From NCBI GenBank assembly GCA_037783415.1, contig JAZGTN010000007.1, positions 2,563,501 through 2,627,500 on the forward strand: a stretch of 64,000 nt of DNA, in the 5' to 3' direction. A model generated the notes under the pieces. It was not told the origin of the DNA. It saw nothing but the letters and a program-made list of their open reading frames with translations, and did no database searches. The stretch is from Leptasterias polaris (taxonomy: Eukaryota; Echinodermata; Asteroidea; Forcipulatida; Asteriidae). A program made the position numbers and the translations under genes. Shown piece after piece: positions 19,961 through 30,400 of the stretch (positions are counted from its first letter, which is position 1; every line of letters begins with the position of its first letter).

Positions 19961-20130
19961 GACCGTCCTAGGCTGTGTCCGAATTTGCGGCTGCGGCTAC
20001 TAAAAAATGGTGTTGCTATGGGCCTCACATCATACTTTAAGGCATGTGATGATCTACAGTACAATGTAGACAACAGCCGCATCCAGTCACTACTTAGAAC
20101 ACCGCCTTAGTTTAATGTATACCCAAAGGT

Positions 20131-20305
20131 TTTCTTGAATCCATCAAAATCCAATACCATACTTGGTACTTTTTGAAGCTCGGCATTTAGTTGGCTTCAT
20201 AAAATTGGCACGCCTTGCCTCATGACGAGCATTGTTGACTTAGCATGAAAAATCTAATTTATTAAATTCAAGTACAATACTCTTTGGATTTTGATGGATT
20301 CAGAA
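20131..20305. mobile_element. small foldback element (MITE-like)
   Basis: An 18-bp perfect inverted repeat, GAATCCATCAAAATCCAA (about 20137) and its complement (about 20284), is extended by weaker pairing of the inner CATACTTGGTAC region. There is no coding sequence. The class is unknown. Confidence 0.6.
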
Positions 20306-21042
20306 GTAGTTAGAAATATAACTTTAATGATGGTACAGCTTTTGAAGCGAAACAAACAATCAAAATACGAGGTCACCCTAAACATCTGATAATGTAATGT
20401 ACATGTTGTAAGCACAACTTATTAAGTGTTTGTGCTTGCCAAAAAATAAAATGAGTGAAAATGTAAAACTTGAAGTTAAATGCAGAGGAAGATTAGTCAC
20501 ATTCTTTGCTACTGGCGAATTAATTTGTATGCATTAATGTTCAGAAACTAAAAGCTGTACTGTCACCATGTAACATTATTGTAAACTAAGGAGCCCAGTG
20601 ATTTGTACTATCTTGTCCATGATAATCTTTAAAAAAATTCTCAGAAACCAGTGAGAAATGCACGGTTTCAAATTGTTTTTAGTTATGAAAAAAAGGAGTT
20701 TGTAGAATAATTTAGTATTTTTGATGAAGGAAGACAATCGGACAAAGTCTTCCCCAACCTTGTTTTTGGACTGGCCAGTTGAATAAATTATGATGTTTAC
20801 AACTATCAAGATATTTTGTTTTAGGTATATACACACTGCAAGTCATTAATTTTGTAAGATTAAATCAATTGTAATTGTTCTACATGTAGGCCTTCATCTA
20901 GACTAGTGAGGCAAACTTTACACACTGCTCAAAAATTATTATTCAAAGATATAAAGTGTTAACTTGAGCGCAAATAGACAGAATGCATACTTAAAAGCAA
21001 AAACTGTTGCAATGCGAATACAAACCATGTCACAACACCAGA
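20306..21042. other. intergenic, nothing recognised
   Basis: AT-rich sequence without a supported gene or repeat. Confidence 0.5.
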
Positions 21043-21178
21043 GCTCGGTTTCACAAAGAGCTAAGACTGATCAAATCAATCTTAATTGCAAAGCAAAGTG
21101 TGATGTCACATTACTAATCGCTATGGTAATGATTGACAACTCGTCCTAAGATGAATCTTAGTGTTTTGTAAAACCGAA
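21043..21178. mobile_element. 136-bp foldback element (MITE)
   Basis: The terminal inverted repeats run from about GCTCGGTTTCACAAAGAGCT at the left to the complementary TCTTAGTGTTTTGTAAAACC at the right, about 28 bp with a few mismatches. The size and structure fit a miniature inverted-repeat transposable element. Confidence 0.7.
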
Positions 21179-23434
21179 CCCAGCACTCCTAACCCTAACT
21201 ACACTGGAACTCTAACGCTTTAACTTAACCCTCGCACTAACACCACCAAAAATTCACTCACAATATTTCATTATTAACACCTTAACCTCGGCACAACCAC
21301 AATTCAACCTGCGCATTGTATAACAAAAAAAGTAAAGCGCAATTTTATATGACATGCATTTTGTCTACTAGCGCTCAAAAACACTTTTAGTTTTGAATAG
21401 ACAATCATAAATTGTCATTTTTGTAGTGTTTTAAACTTACTGTAAATTATCTGAAGTAATGTAGTGTAACACAGCCCAAGTAAGCGTTATTTATTCATCT
21501 TAATTAATAGTTTGATTTGAAAGTTTCCTTTGACTTTTGAACATTTGTACAATCTTCAGTCACCTCACAAAGTGCTTGCTATTTTACAACACTAACAGGT
21601 GTACAAAGGCATTTTGAATTATGGCGCCCATTAAAATCATGTATAATTTACTTAGTTCTTTAAAAATGTAAACTTGGCATTTACTAAATGTGCCATGTAA
21701 TTATTTTAACAATTTGTTTTTATTATCAGAAGTTATCTTTTAAAATCACCCAGCTAGGGTAGAGATTGTTGATGTGAACGGTTACTGATTTGTTTGAGAT
21801 GGTTTTGAGAATGCTTAGATTAAAAAGGCCCCATAGGCCCATAACAAGGGGTTTGTAATAATTGATGGTGATTTTATACAAAGTTTTAGCGCTTAATAAA
21901 AGATAAACCTGTATAATTTTAGTTATAAAGTGTGTAATTAATGTTAATAATACTTTAGTTAAATACAAAGTAATTGTCTACATGTAATTAGGCATAAATA
22001 GGGCCTACATTTTCATATTAATCTTTGAAGGCACAATTTTTTTCCTACGAAAAGATATGATGAAGATATGCGGCCATCATGGTCAAGTTATTTGTAGTTC
22101 ACTTAATAAGGGTGCAGGGTGGATTTGTCCTCTCAGCCTCCCTTTGGTTACACTAGGCTGAATACAATGCCATCAAAACAAAAATGGCTGTCGGGCTCAG
22201 GGTTTGCAATTTAAAAGTTGATATATTTGGTTGAGAGCCAAGATGAATTAGAATAAATCCCTTTGTACTTAAAAGAGTTATACACTAGTGGTTCAGCGGG
22301 AAAATTGAAATGGCACTGTGGCAGGTGCGATGTACTTGGTAAAGGGTTTAAAATGCTTGCTCCTGTAGCAGTGCTCGGGTAAAACATTGTTGAACTTAAA
22401 AAAACAAATTAAAGTAAAAATGTAATTAAATTTTGTTTATCATTCATCAATCGGTATTATTCCAGGTGCAATGTACAACAATTGAAAACGAAATGGTTGG
22501 TGCTAATTTGAGCCTGAAAGTGTACATGCTAATAAGGGAAGCTTCAAACACTGAGATTTTTGAAGAAAATTTTATATAGAAATAATTTTTGTTGCAAAAT
22601 TTTATGAATTAATTATTGAGAAAGTTAAAGCAAAAATACAGAAGAATAAAAGTAAACAAAATATTGGTTGACACCATAGCTGCACACCTAGGGGGATGGT
22701 GTCCAACACCAATCTTTGTAATTGACTTTTGTTGTTTATTAATGTTTTAAGTGTCAGTTATTTAAAATAATAAGTTTACACCATATTAGGCGTACTCCTA
22801 GAACTACGAGGTTCTTTCCGATATCTTCTTGAAAGGACCTGAATGATAGCGGAATGAACCTTGGCGTACATGATGTAGTTCTAAGAGCAACCCCATAACT
22901 TTCTACATGTATAATAGGGCCATATCCAAACTGGCAGGGCTATACAGCTCCGGCTACGAGTGTTGCTAAGTATGGGCCTATTCAGATGCATGGTGACACA
23001 GAGAACCCACATGACCCAGCTGTAGCTGTAGTGTAGTATAGACTGCCGTTTTTGACCTGCCTCATAAATAGTGCCAATGAATGAATAAAGTTGACTAGTA
23101 CTATTTAGGGGGAGGGGCACAATCTTGACAAATGGTTTGGGTGGGGCATGGAGGTAGAAACTATACCTCCATGGGCGGGGCAATAATGGGGGTAAATAAA
23201 GACAAACTTGCACTTTCCTATGATACCAGATAACACATGTGGTAATATCAATCTGAAAGCTCACTTGTGTGAAGTCTTAAAGATCTTGCATGTGTCTTAG
23301 AAGTAATTATCTTTGAAAACATCATTAGCATTGAACTTTTGAAGACCACAATGGTTACTTGGTGTGTGTGTAGTAAATAATAATAAACTAATAACTTACC
23401 CAAATCCATTGCTCTATGTTTTAAAATTTTTTAG
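21179..23434. other. intergenic, two weak inverted repeats
   Basis: No gene is supported. There is a weak inverted repeat around 22797-22890 (AGAACTAC arms) and a 10-bp perfect stem with a 7-nt loop (CATGGAGGTA ... TACCTCCATG) at about 23147-23173. CATAAATAGTGCCAAT at about 23063 recurs at about 26984, showing a dispersed repeat. Confidence 0.45.
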
Positions 23435-23960
23435 AAGTTATTATTTCACAAAGCAGTACGTCATGAATTTCATCGATCTTATACTCGCACTACACTTTCT
23501 AAAACAACTGTGAAATATGAGGGGCCCAAGCTATGGAGCTCTGTTGACAACCCCTTGAAAAACATCTCCAGTCCATCTCACTTTAGACGTAATTATATAA
23601 AAAAAGGCGGTTACAAAACTATTTATAGAATAACTGAACTTTTCTCATGGGGTTACTTATATTATGTTTGTTATAATTATTATGTTAAATGTTATGGGGT
23701 TTTTTATGACACAAATGTCTCTTGTGCTTATGATGAGTTTTGTATGTAATTTTTTTCAAATAATTTTCTAATTTATGTTATAATTGTAATGTTCCAGGGG
23801 ACCTCTAGTCTACTCGACAAGCTTGCTTTCTAGAGACCCCCCTTCCACATCCATGATGGTTTAAGTATGCTATGGAAAACTATTACTACATAATGAAACC
23901 GTCTCTTCTGTTATTTCATATATGTATTGTCATGATTCTGTGGAAAATAAAGTAGGTTTA
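23435..23960 (+). pseudogene. 3' end of a non-LTR retrotransposon (RT C-terminus and tail)
   Basis: An open stretch to 23749 contains KYEGPKLWSSVDNPLKNISS, then FRRNYIKK. The pattern of a G-x-K-L-W-(N/S)-S motif, then S-S-x-x-x-F-R-(K/R) near the C-terminus, is typical of LINE reverse transcriptase ORF2 ends (CR1/L2-like). The catalytic RT domain is not upstream, so this is a 5'-truncated insertion. The 3' untranslated tail runs to AAAATAAAG near 23950. Confidence 0.65.
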
Positions 23961-24484
23961 CAATTGTTAAGTGTAAAGAGAGTCTGGGCATGCTACAACT
24001 ACAGCCAAGTTCCTATCTGAAAATTAATTGATTACTGATTTCTGATTTTAAAAGTCATACCACTCTTATGAGAATCTCTCCGAGTCTGATGCCGAAGTTT
24101 TGAGAACGCACTTTGACAGTTTGAGTTTGAAGACCACAGGAAAGTTGCTACTTTTAGATAGTATACCGTTCGTTACTGCCCCAAGGCCAAATGTTGCCAA
24201 CGAAACTTTGCCAACATAAAACTGTTTTCCGTTGATGCACTGAAACGGGATCACCACATTTTAAATGACATATTCAGAGGGACTTCAAGTATACTTCATA
24301 AAGTTCAGTGTGTTATAACTACAAACAGGTGTGACTGCCTCACTGACGTTAATGCATGCTATTGCATGGGAGCTGCCATCTTGTTCGCGGATTTGATTGT
24401 TTGAATATTCATTAAGCAACCTTGACAACGGTCTTAATTTACATAAAAAGGCGACGCCCCCAATGCTGCCAGCGCTACGAGATT

Positions 24485-24601
24485 CCCAAGACGTTAGTGA
24501 GAGCTAGTCAAGTTGGGTAATTCAAGCCACAAGAGGGCGCGCTGTAACGAGTTGTAACCGAGCGCATTACACTATCCACTATCGATCACTGACGTCTTGG
24601 G
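24485..24601. repeat. short inverted repeat
   Basis: CCCAAGACGTTAGTGA at 24485 pairs with TCACTGACGTCTTGGG at 24586 (15 of 16 bases). It may be a small foldback element. The DNA between is relatively GC-rich. Confidence 0.6.
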
Positions 24602-24784
24602 CCAAGACTATGACATCAATAACCTTTTACATGATCCCTGCTGTGACACGCATGCACAGTTACATTTTAAGAACCTCTCAGTAAATATACATCATTTTTC
24701 TGGAAAGTCATCCAGGGACGTCCATTACTGATCATTCACGTTGTCAGTAAGAATATTTTTGTAGTAAACTTGAAGGTAAACTTA

Positions 24785-25114
24785 AATCAGCTGGAGAAAG
24801 AGCTTTCTCCACAGGGTGGCGCCACAGCTATGAAACAGGCTTCATGCAGACTTAAGAAACTTGAACTCCCTAGCTGTTTTTAAATTACGTCTTAAAACTT
24901 ATCTTGTTAATGCTGAATATAACTAGATTTTGTGATTGCTTTGTGAACATTTGATTCATGCCTTTTTGTCGTGAATTGTACCTTACTTTTTACCATTTTT
25001 TGTTTCGCTTTCTTATTGTATACTGTTTAACTTTTTATGTACAGCGCCTTTGAGCAATTTATTGGATATATGGCGCTTTATAAATGTTGTTATTATTATT
25101 ATTATTATTATTAT
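24785..25114 (+). pseudogene. LINE 3' end with (TTA)n tail
   Basis: GGAGAAAGAGCTTTCTCCAC and then a LAVFKLRLKTYL-coding piece (about 24866-24903) match the usual GERAFS...LxxFKxRLKTxL end of CR1/L2-like ORF2. It is followed by a 3' UTR ending GCGCCTTTGAGCAATTTATT, GGATATATGGCGCTTTATAA and an ATT microsatellite (25079-25114), a classic tail of these LINEs. The coding part is frameshifted. Confidence 0.75.
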
Positions 25115-25394
25115 TAAGGTAAACAACCATAAAACTCCTTTTGGAGTAGTGCACTGTTGGTTCTGAGCCGGCCGGAAAACCGGTTTGGTCTCGCAAAAAA
25201 ATAATGTTTTTACTGCTCACTTCTAAATGTTCTGGTGTACGGTAACAACAAAATGTTGGCGAGCGCGTCGGTACGGTGGCAATTTCACCGCATGTGACGT
25301 GCATGAAAGTGGTCAATATAGATCATCTTGCATAAATTATGACGTCACAAGCCCAAAACAATCCCCTCGATCCTCATCAGTGAGGTTAATGAAT

Positions 25395-25480
25395 TGACAG
25401 ACGCGGATCCAGGGGGGGAAGGGGGCACGTGCCCCCGGGTAAAATTTGAAGAAGAAAACAAAAGTGTAAAAAAAAAAATA

Positions 25481-25525
<45 letters not shown>

Positions 25526-25530
25526 ATTTT
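25395..25530. repeat. hAT-like end followed by A-run and (AT)n microsatellite
   Basis: GCGGATCCAGGGGGGGAA at about 25403 resembles a hAT terminal repeat and is similar to the one at 6905-6932. It is followed by an A-rich run and an AT dinucleotide run (about 25489-25527). No second end was identified. Confidence 0.45.
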
Positions 25531-25533
25531 TTT

Positions 25534-25870
25534 TACTTGACCTAGGATAAAAGCTATAGGTATTTTTGGAAACAAGTGAAGAATAGTCCCCCAAAAATAA
25601 TAATAATAAGGGGTCCGGCATTGTTGATTAAATTTGGGCCATTTTTAAGTTGCGACTGTATGCCTTAAAATGATACAGTAAGCTCTACCGATGCCTGTGT
25701 CCTTTTACTTAACTTGACCTAGGAAATAAGCTATATTATGGGAAATATTGACAATTGAAAAATAGGCAACAATTAAAAGAAATCGTATTGGGGTATAAGA
25801 CCGGCTTCGTTTATCAAATTTTGACAATTTTTCTATGTTGCGAGCTTATATTATTATGTGAAATATTGAT
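25534..25870 (+). repeat. old long-form units related to the satellite
   Basis: Two diverged units of about 181 bp share, in the same order, GGGGT...CCGGC, TTTATCAAATTTTG, GGGCCATTTTTAAGTTGCGA, AAAATGATACAGTAAGCTCT, GATGCC, ACTTGACCTAGG and AATTGAAAAATAGGCA. The same order is found at 34691-35046, where it runs into the 54-bp array. Confidence 0.7.
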
Positions 25871-25974
25871 ACCGTTTTAAAAACGTTGAAGCCCGTCTTT
25901 ATTCTGACGGATAATGACATGACCAATCCTTTACTTCAAATTGCAGAATTGCGCAGTACTTGGAAAGGGACTAT

Positions 25975-26035
25975 ATAGCCTGTGTGGTTAGGGCAGATTT
26001 TCAGTCGTACTGACCCTGGTTCGAATCCCACTACC
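25975..26035 (+). repeat. tRNA-like SINE fragment
   Basis: A B-box match (GGTTCGAATCC at about 26018) lies about 30 bases after a weak A-box-like GTGTGGTTAGGGCA, followed by a T-rich tail. The acceptor and anticodon stems do not pair, so this is not a functional tRNA; a tRNA-derived SINE piece is the best reading. Confidence 0.5.
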
Positions 26036-26224
26036 TTTTATTTTCTTTTATTATGTCATCGTTTTCACATTGTATTATTTAAGTAGTGTTAAAATCACCT
26101 TCTTAGTGTTAAAATCACCTTCTTTTTTAAGGTATTGACTGTTTCCTCACACAGTTATTTTTTAAAGTTAATTTTGAGGCAAGTAAGGGCGACTATTTCT
26201 GGATTGTTGCCGAGTTGTATTGTT

Positions 26225-26400
26225 ATATCCAGAAATATTCAAATTTGTTTATAAAAACAAAATTGAAAAATCACAAGGGGTAAGTAAGTCCAGCATTTTG
26301 TTATCAAATTTTGAAAAAACCACTTGGGGTAAGTCCGCAGTTTTAAACATTTTTTTGTCAAAATTCAGAAAAGGCCCCTTAGTATGTAACTGGCTAAATT
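26225..26400 (+). repeat. two short-form relatives of the 54-bp satellite
   Basis: AATTGAAAAATCACAAGGGG continues TAAGTAAGTCCAGCATTTTG, and is followed about 50 bp later by CCACTTGGGGTAAGTCCGCA. Order and spacing match the 54-bp monomer, with clear divergence. The TAAGTAAGTCC variant also occurs inside the main array. Confidence 0.75.
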
Positions 26401-26401
26401 C

Positions 26402-26812
26402 GTCAGAAGGAATGAACAGCAAGGCTATAACCCCTTGTAACTTTAGCTCAAATTACATTAAATATCAAAAGGAATGAACAGCAAGGTTTACCCCTTGTAA
26501 GTTTAGCTAAATATATATTGTACATGAAATGTCAAAAGGAATGACCAGCAAAGGCTAACCCCTTGTAATTTAAGCTGAAATTACATGAAACGTCAAGAGG
26601 AATGGACATCAAGGCTTCACTTGCAATTTTGGCTCAACGTCAAAAGGAATTGACTGATCTTCCGGGAATGGAGAGCAAAGCTTACCCCTTGTAATTTTAG
26701 CTCAAATTACATGACATGTCAAAAGGAATGAACAGCACGGCTTACCCCTTGTACGTTTAGCTAAAGTTACATGAAATGTCAAAAGGAATGACCAGCAAGG
26801 CTAATTGCGACC
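26402..26812. repeat. degenerate tandem repeat, period about 55-75 bp
   Basis: About seven units have the form TCAAAAGGAATGAACAGCAA, then GGCTTACCCCTTGTAATTTT, then AGCTCAAATTACATGAAATG. CTTACCCCTTGT equals the reverse complement of the ACAAGGGGTAAG core of the satellite, and the next bases are also similar, so the units may be inverted, diverged members of the same family. Confidence 0.8.
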
Positions 26813-26843
26813 TCAAGTTGAGGTACCATTGGCCAAGAGTTGA

Positions 26844-26866
26844 GGGGGGGGGGGGGGGGGGGGGGG
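26844..26866. repeat. G homopolymer, 23 bases
   Basis: A single uninterrupted G run; the length may be unreliable in any assembly. Confidence 0.9.
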
Positions 26867-27440
26867 TGGCGGCTTCCATAATAATTGGATTGTTATTTAA
26901 GTTAGGGTAGAGCTCATTAGCAAAATGCCAAATAACAACATGCAAACATTGTGGTGTCGTGATCAAAAGCAGGCGTGACAGCCCCATAAATAGTGCCAAT
27001 CCACTTTGGCCGGCCCCTAAGATCTATGGGGCTGCCTGTGGCCTACCGGGTATGGAATGAACACCCGCCAATCTGTACGCGCTCACGTCTCAGCAAATAG
27101 GACAATAATTATTGTCAAGCCTATAATCATCAAAAATACTTTAAGCTGGAAGTCAACAAGCGCAAGCCCCATGTTGTAAGATCGGTGCAAGTTTTTACCG
27201 CATAATTATTTGGCTCCTCAATAACAACTATTGGAGACTACTGGGTTTTTTCAGGGCCTACAAAGTGCGCCCTCTTTCGTTTGACTGAAAATGACAATGT
27301 GTCTCTGTGTGCTGCGGAATGAACGAACGTCCTGGCCTTCGTGTGGACACTGACAGTGTGTTTCGTTTCTTAAATGCAAGATTGGGTGTGTTTTTTGCTG
27401 AGAATTAGTTTCTACTCTTTCAATCTACAGAAGACCCACA
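26867..27440 (+). promoter_or_regulatory. upstream region of Hikeshi with a 3' splice-site-like signal
   Basis: This is the space upstream of the Hikeshi ATG. No TATA box is clear. A strong acceptor-like sequence (TTAGTTTCTACTCTTTCAATC, then TACAG) ends at 27430, only 10 bp before the ATG, suggesting a 5' UTR intron (first noncoding exon not located) or use in trans-splicing. Promoter position is unknown. Confidence 0.4.
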
Positions 27441-30400
27441 ATGTTCGGCTGTTTGGTTGCTGGGCGATTGGTAAGTCAAGTAATAAATTCAGCTCAAAAT
27501 AATCATAACAAACTACGTCTGGTTTCTTGACGTCTTTTGCTACGTCTTGGTAATGCTTTGGATTTTGAAGGGAACAGCCTACATTGGGCCACCGGCCTCC
27601 CCCTCTTCATTGTTTTGATATTTTAGTTTTTACTTTATTTTAGTTTTATGGTTTTTACTTAGTCATAGTTTTAAAAAGGGTAATGTAATGGCCCAACGTT
27701 TCGTTTCTTCGATCCTAGCTAGTGTAGTACTACGTATTTGGTAGTACTGTAGCAGAGTCTTTAAAAAGGCTCGGGTAAAATGTCCGCATCGGACTGCCAC
27801 TTTTTCATTCATTATTTATTATTTATTAATAATCATCATGAATGATGATTGATTGTGAAATAAAATACTCAATCATATTTACTCTACTTCTCAATAAGTA
27901 GCCTAGTCTAAATTAATTGCTTTGGTCAACATCATTACAATGACTGAGCAGTGTAAAGAAGTGGCAGTTTATGACGGAAACTTTTCAAAGGCTAAAATAG
28001 TAAAAGTAAAACTGACTTCACAATTAGTACAAAACTAGTACAGTCGTTTGACCAGTTCCAGGATCATAGACCAGTTCCGGATCACTTAAACTTTGCAACA
28101 ACCACATAATTAAATTACTTCTCACATTACCAATTCCTGTTGATACATGTGAAGAATAACATCCAATAAACCAACAAACCCAAGATAAGATGACAAACAT
28201 CATCGACAAATAAATTATGGTAATTTTTCTGAAGTTTGTCGGCGATAATGATCATTATTTACCCCCCAAATTGTTGGTTGAAAAACGCTGTTAAAACTTC
28301 TCACCTTACAAATTTGAATGCCAGGGTGAATAGCATTTATGTAAAATGGTAAGAATGTGTAAAACATATTTCCCATAAATACTGAGCAGACGTTTTGGTT
28401 TTTTTATGAGATAAAATTACCGAAATCGTTTGTTGGGAGGCATCGTACCTTTGCCCAGTTCCGGATCACTCAATATGTTGGTATGTTAAATGGGGGCGCA
28501 CTCGGTTAGTTAAAATCATACGGCTGTTGCAGGCCTGGGCTGTTGTAGAAAGTTTGTCATTTAAGTTGCACTGGAAGCGTGCATTTTTATATTTCAAGGA
28601 ATGTAAAACTACATGTACTTCATCCAACAGCCGTCGATAACGTTGCATGTATTTTCAGTTTTATGAATGGGATTGGGAGTATTGGTTTGCAATAGAGGGC
28701 GCGCTACTGATTCGGAATAGATTCAACCGATCCGGAACTGGTCAAACAGGTGACTATACTTTTCTCGAAGCCACTTCAAAAGTATTACCTATGTTTTGCC
28801 AATGGATACTTGGTGAATGTTATGACATGTGTAGGTAAACTGATCGACTTTTGTTTGTTTAAAATGTTAAAGAGAATGCAACAAAAACATCGTGAATTCA
28901 AAAAGTGATCCGGAACTGGTCAAACGACTGTTGTACTTGTGCAGGGATTTGAGGCATTGTAGTACAGTTGTAGTTTTACTTATATAGTATTATTACACTG
29001 TCGTGTAAGCAGTCAAGTTGAAAACAAGTTTTAAAGAGAGAGAGAATTTTTGTTTAAAGAGATCATGAGGCAGATTAGAAAGCAGACAAAGGTATGAACA
29101 AAGAAAAAATGAGACAAAGTTAGGAGCTGTGGCTTGGTCATCGCTAAAGCATCAGATGCCCACATCAACACCCTTTAGCAACAGCCCAAGCCATAGCTTC
29201 AGCTGCCAACCACCATGTTGACCTCCTGAGGAGACCTTGGTCCCCCAAGACCCCAACACTAACAACAGTGACACTCACAATCATCTCTAAACTATTCTCC
29301 TCACCCACTCTACTGTAGGTCCAGACAGACATGCAACGGGTAGACGACACGCATGTCATCTTCAATATTGACAATGCTGCTAGCATCAACCACATTGTTG
29401 TCTTCCTGACGGGGGTCGGAGCGTTTCCGGAGGGAATGGGCGGAGCCATCTATTTCAGTTGGCCGTCAGCAGAGGGCGAAATGGTCTGGATGTTTCTGGG
29501 TTACATCACCAACGAAAAGCCAAGTGCCATTTTCAAAGTAGTTGGCTTGAAGAAAGGTTTGTTTCAAATTTGTTAAAAATAAAGTAAAGTCTGTCCCGAG
29601 CCGGTGTTCAAATCCCGTTACATTGGCATTAACATTAGACAAGGGTTAAATCTTATCAAAGTAATTTTGGTGTGTCGTGGCTGAGTCGTACCAGACTCAA
29701 GCTCTGGTGTTTATGAACGGCAAAATTGTTATTGAACAGCCTGAAAAGTCTAGAAAATCCTACACCATGTGAACATGTAGGTCAGCCCATGTACTCAGTT
29801 ATATTTTATTACTTTTTTCCAAGGGCCAAGTTTTACGATATGCTTCGGGAATGTTCATTCGTTTTTTGAGATATTCCCCAAATCAAAGTAAAAAAGCTTC
29901 TTAGATAATGATTTGTTTGAACATGTCTTTGAAGGAAGCGCCACAAACAACATGTTCATGCAGTCCATGCTAGCACAGCAGCAGATGAATACGATGTCCC
30001 AGATTGGGATCTCAGTGGAGCCACTTCTAGTCATCCAGCAACAGATTCCTGCAGAAACTACTCAGGTACGTCTTGGATCAATTTGTTAATTATTTTGTTG
30101 TGTGTCCCAAACAAGGTTACAAGCCACTCTTGGTAAGGGGCAAGTTTTCCCCAAACAAGGCTACAAGCCACTCTTGGTAAAGGGCAAGTTTGCCCAAACA
30201 AGGCTACAAGCCACTCTTGGCAAGGGGCAGGTTTGCCCAAACAAGGCTACAAGCCACTCTTGGTAAGGGGCAGGTTTGCCCCAAACAAGGCTACAAGCCA
30301 CTCTTGGTAAGGGGCAAGTTTGCCCAAACAAGGTTACAAGCCACTCTTGGTAAGGGGCAAGTTTGCCCAAACAAGGCTACAAGCCACTCTTGGCAAGGGG

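Larger units (their letters stand above)
15833..19990 (+). ncRNA. candidate spliced long noncoding RNA with duplicated exons
   Basis: A plus-strand series of exon-like segments is bounded by consensus GT-AG signals: 15833-15871, 16124-16186, 16482-16544, 16840-16902, 17098-17190, a segment ending at 18299, 18761-19077, and one starting at 19475. The last two begin with the same ATTGAGACAAT, and the introns before them (18300-18760 and 19078-19474) both begin GTAAGTTTG and share much internal sequence. Stops occur early in every frame, which argues against protein coding. I looked by eye for box C/D motifs in the introns and found no convincing pair, so a snoRNA-host role is not supported. The start, end and transcription are all inferred. 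Confidence 0.35.

Noticed and set aside
22881..23264. 127-codon minus-strand frame
   Set aside because: No domain, and it overlaps a short perfect stem-loop and dispersed repeat sequence.
24066..24257. 63-codon minus-strand frame (contains VSLATFGLGAVTNG)
   Set aside because: It is too short, without recognised similarity, splice signals or supporting context.
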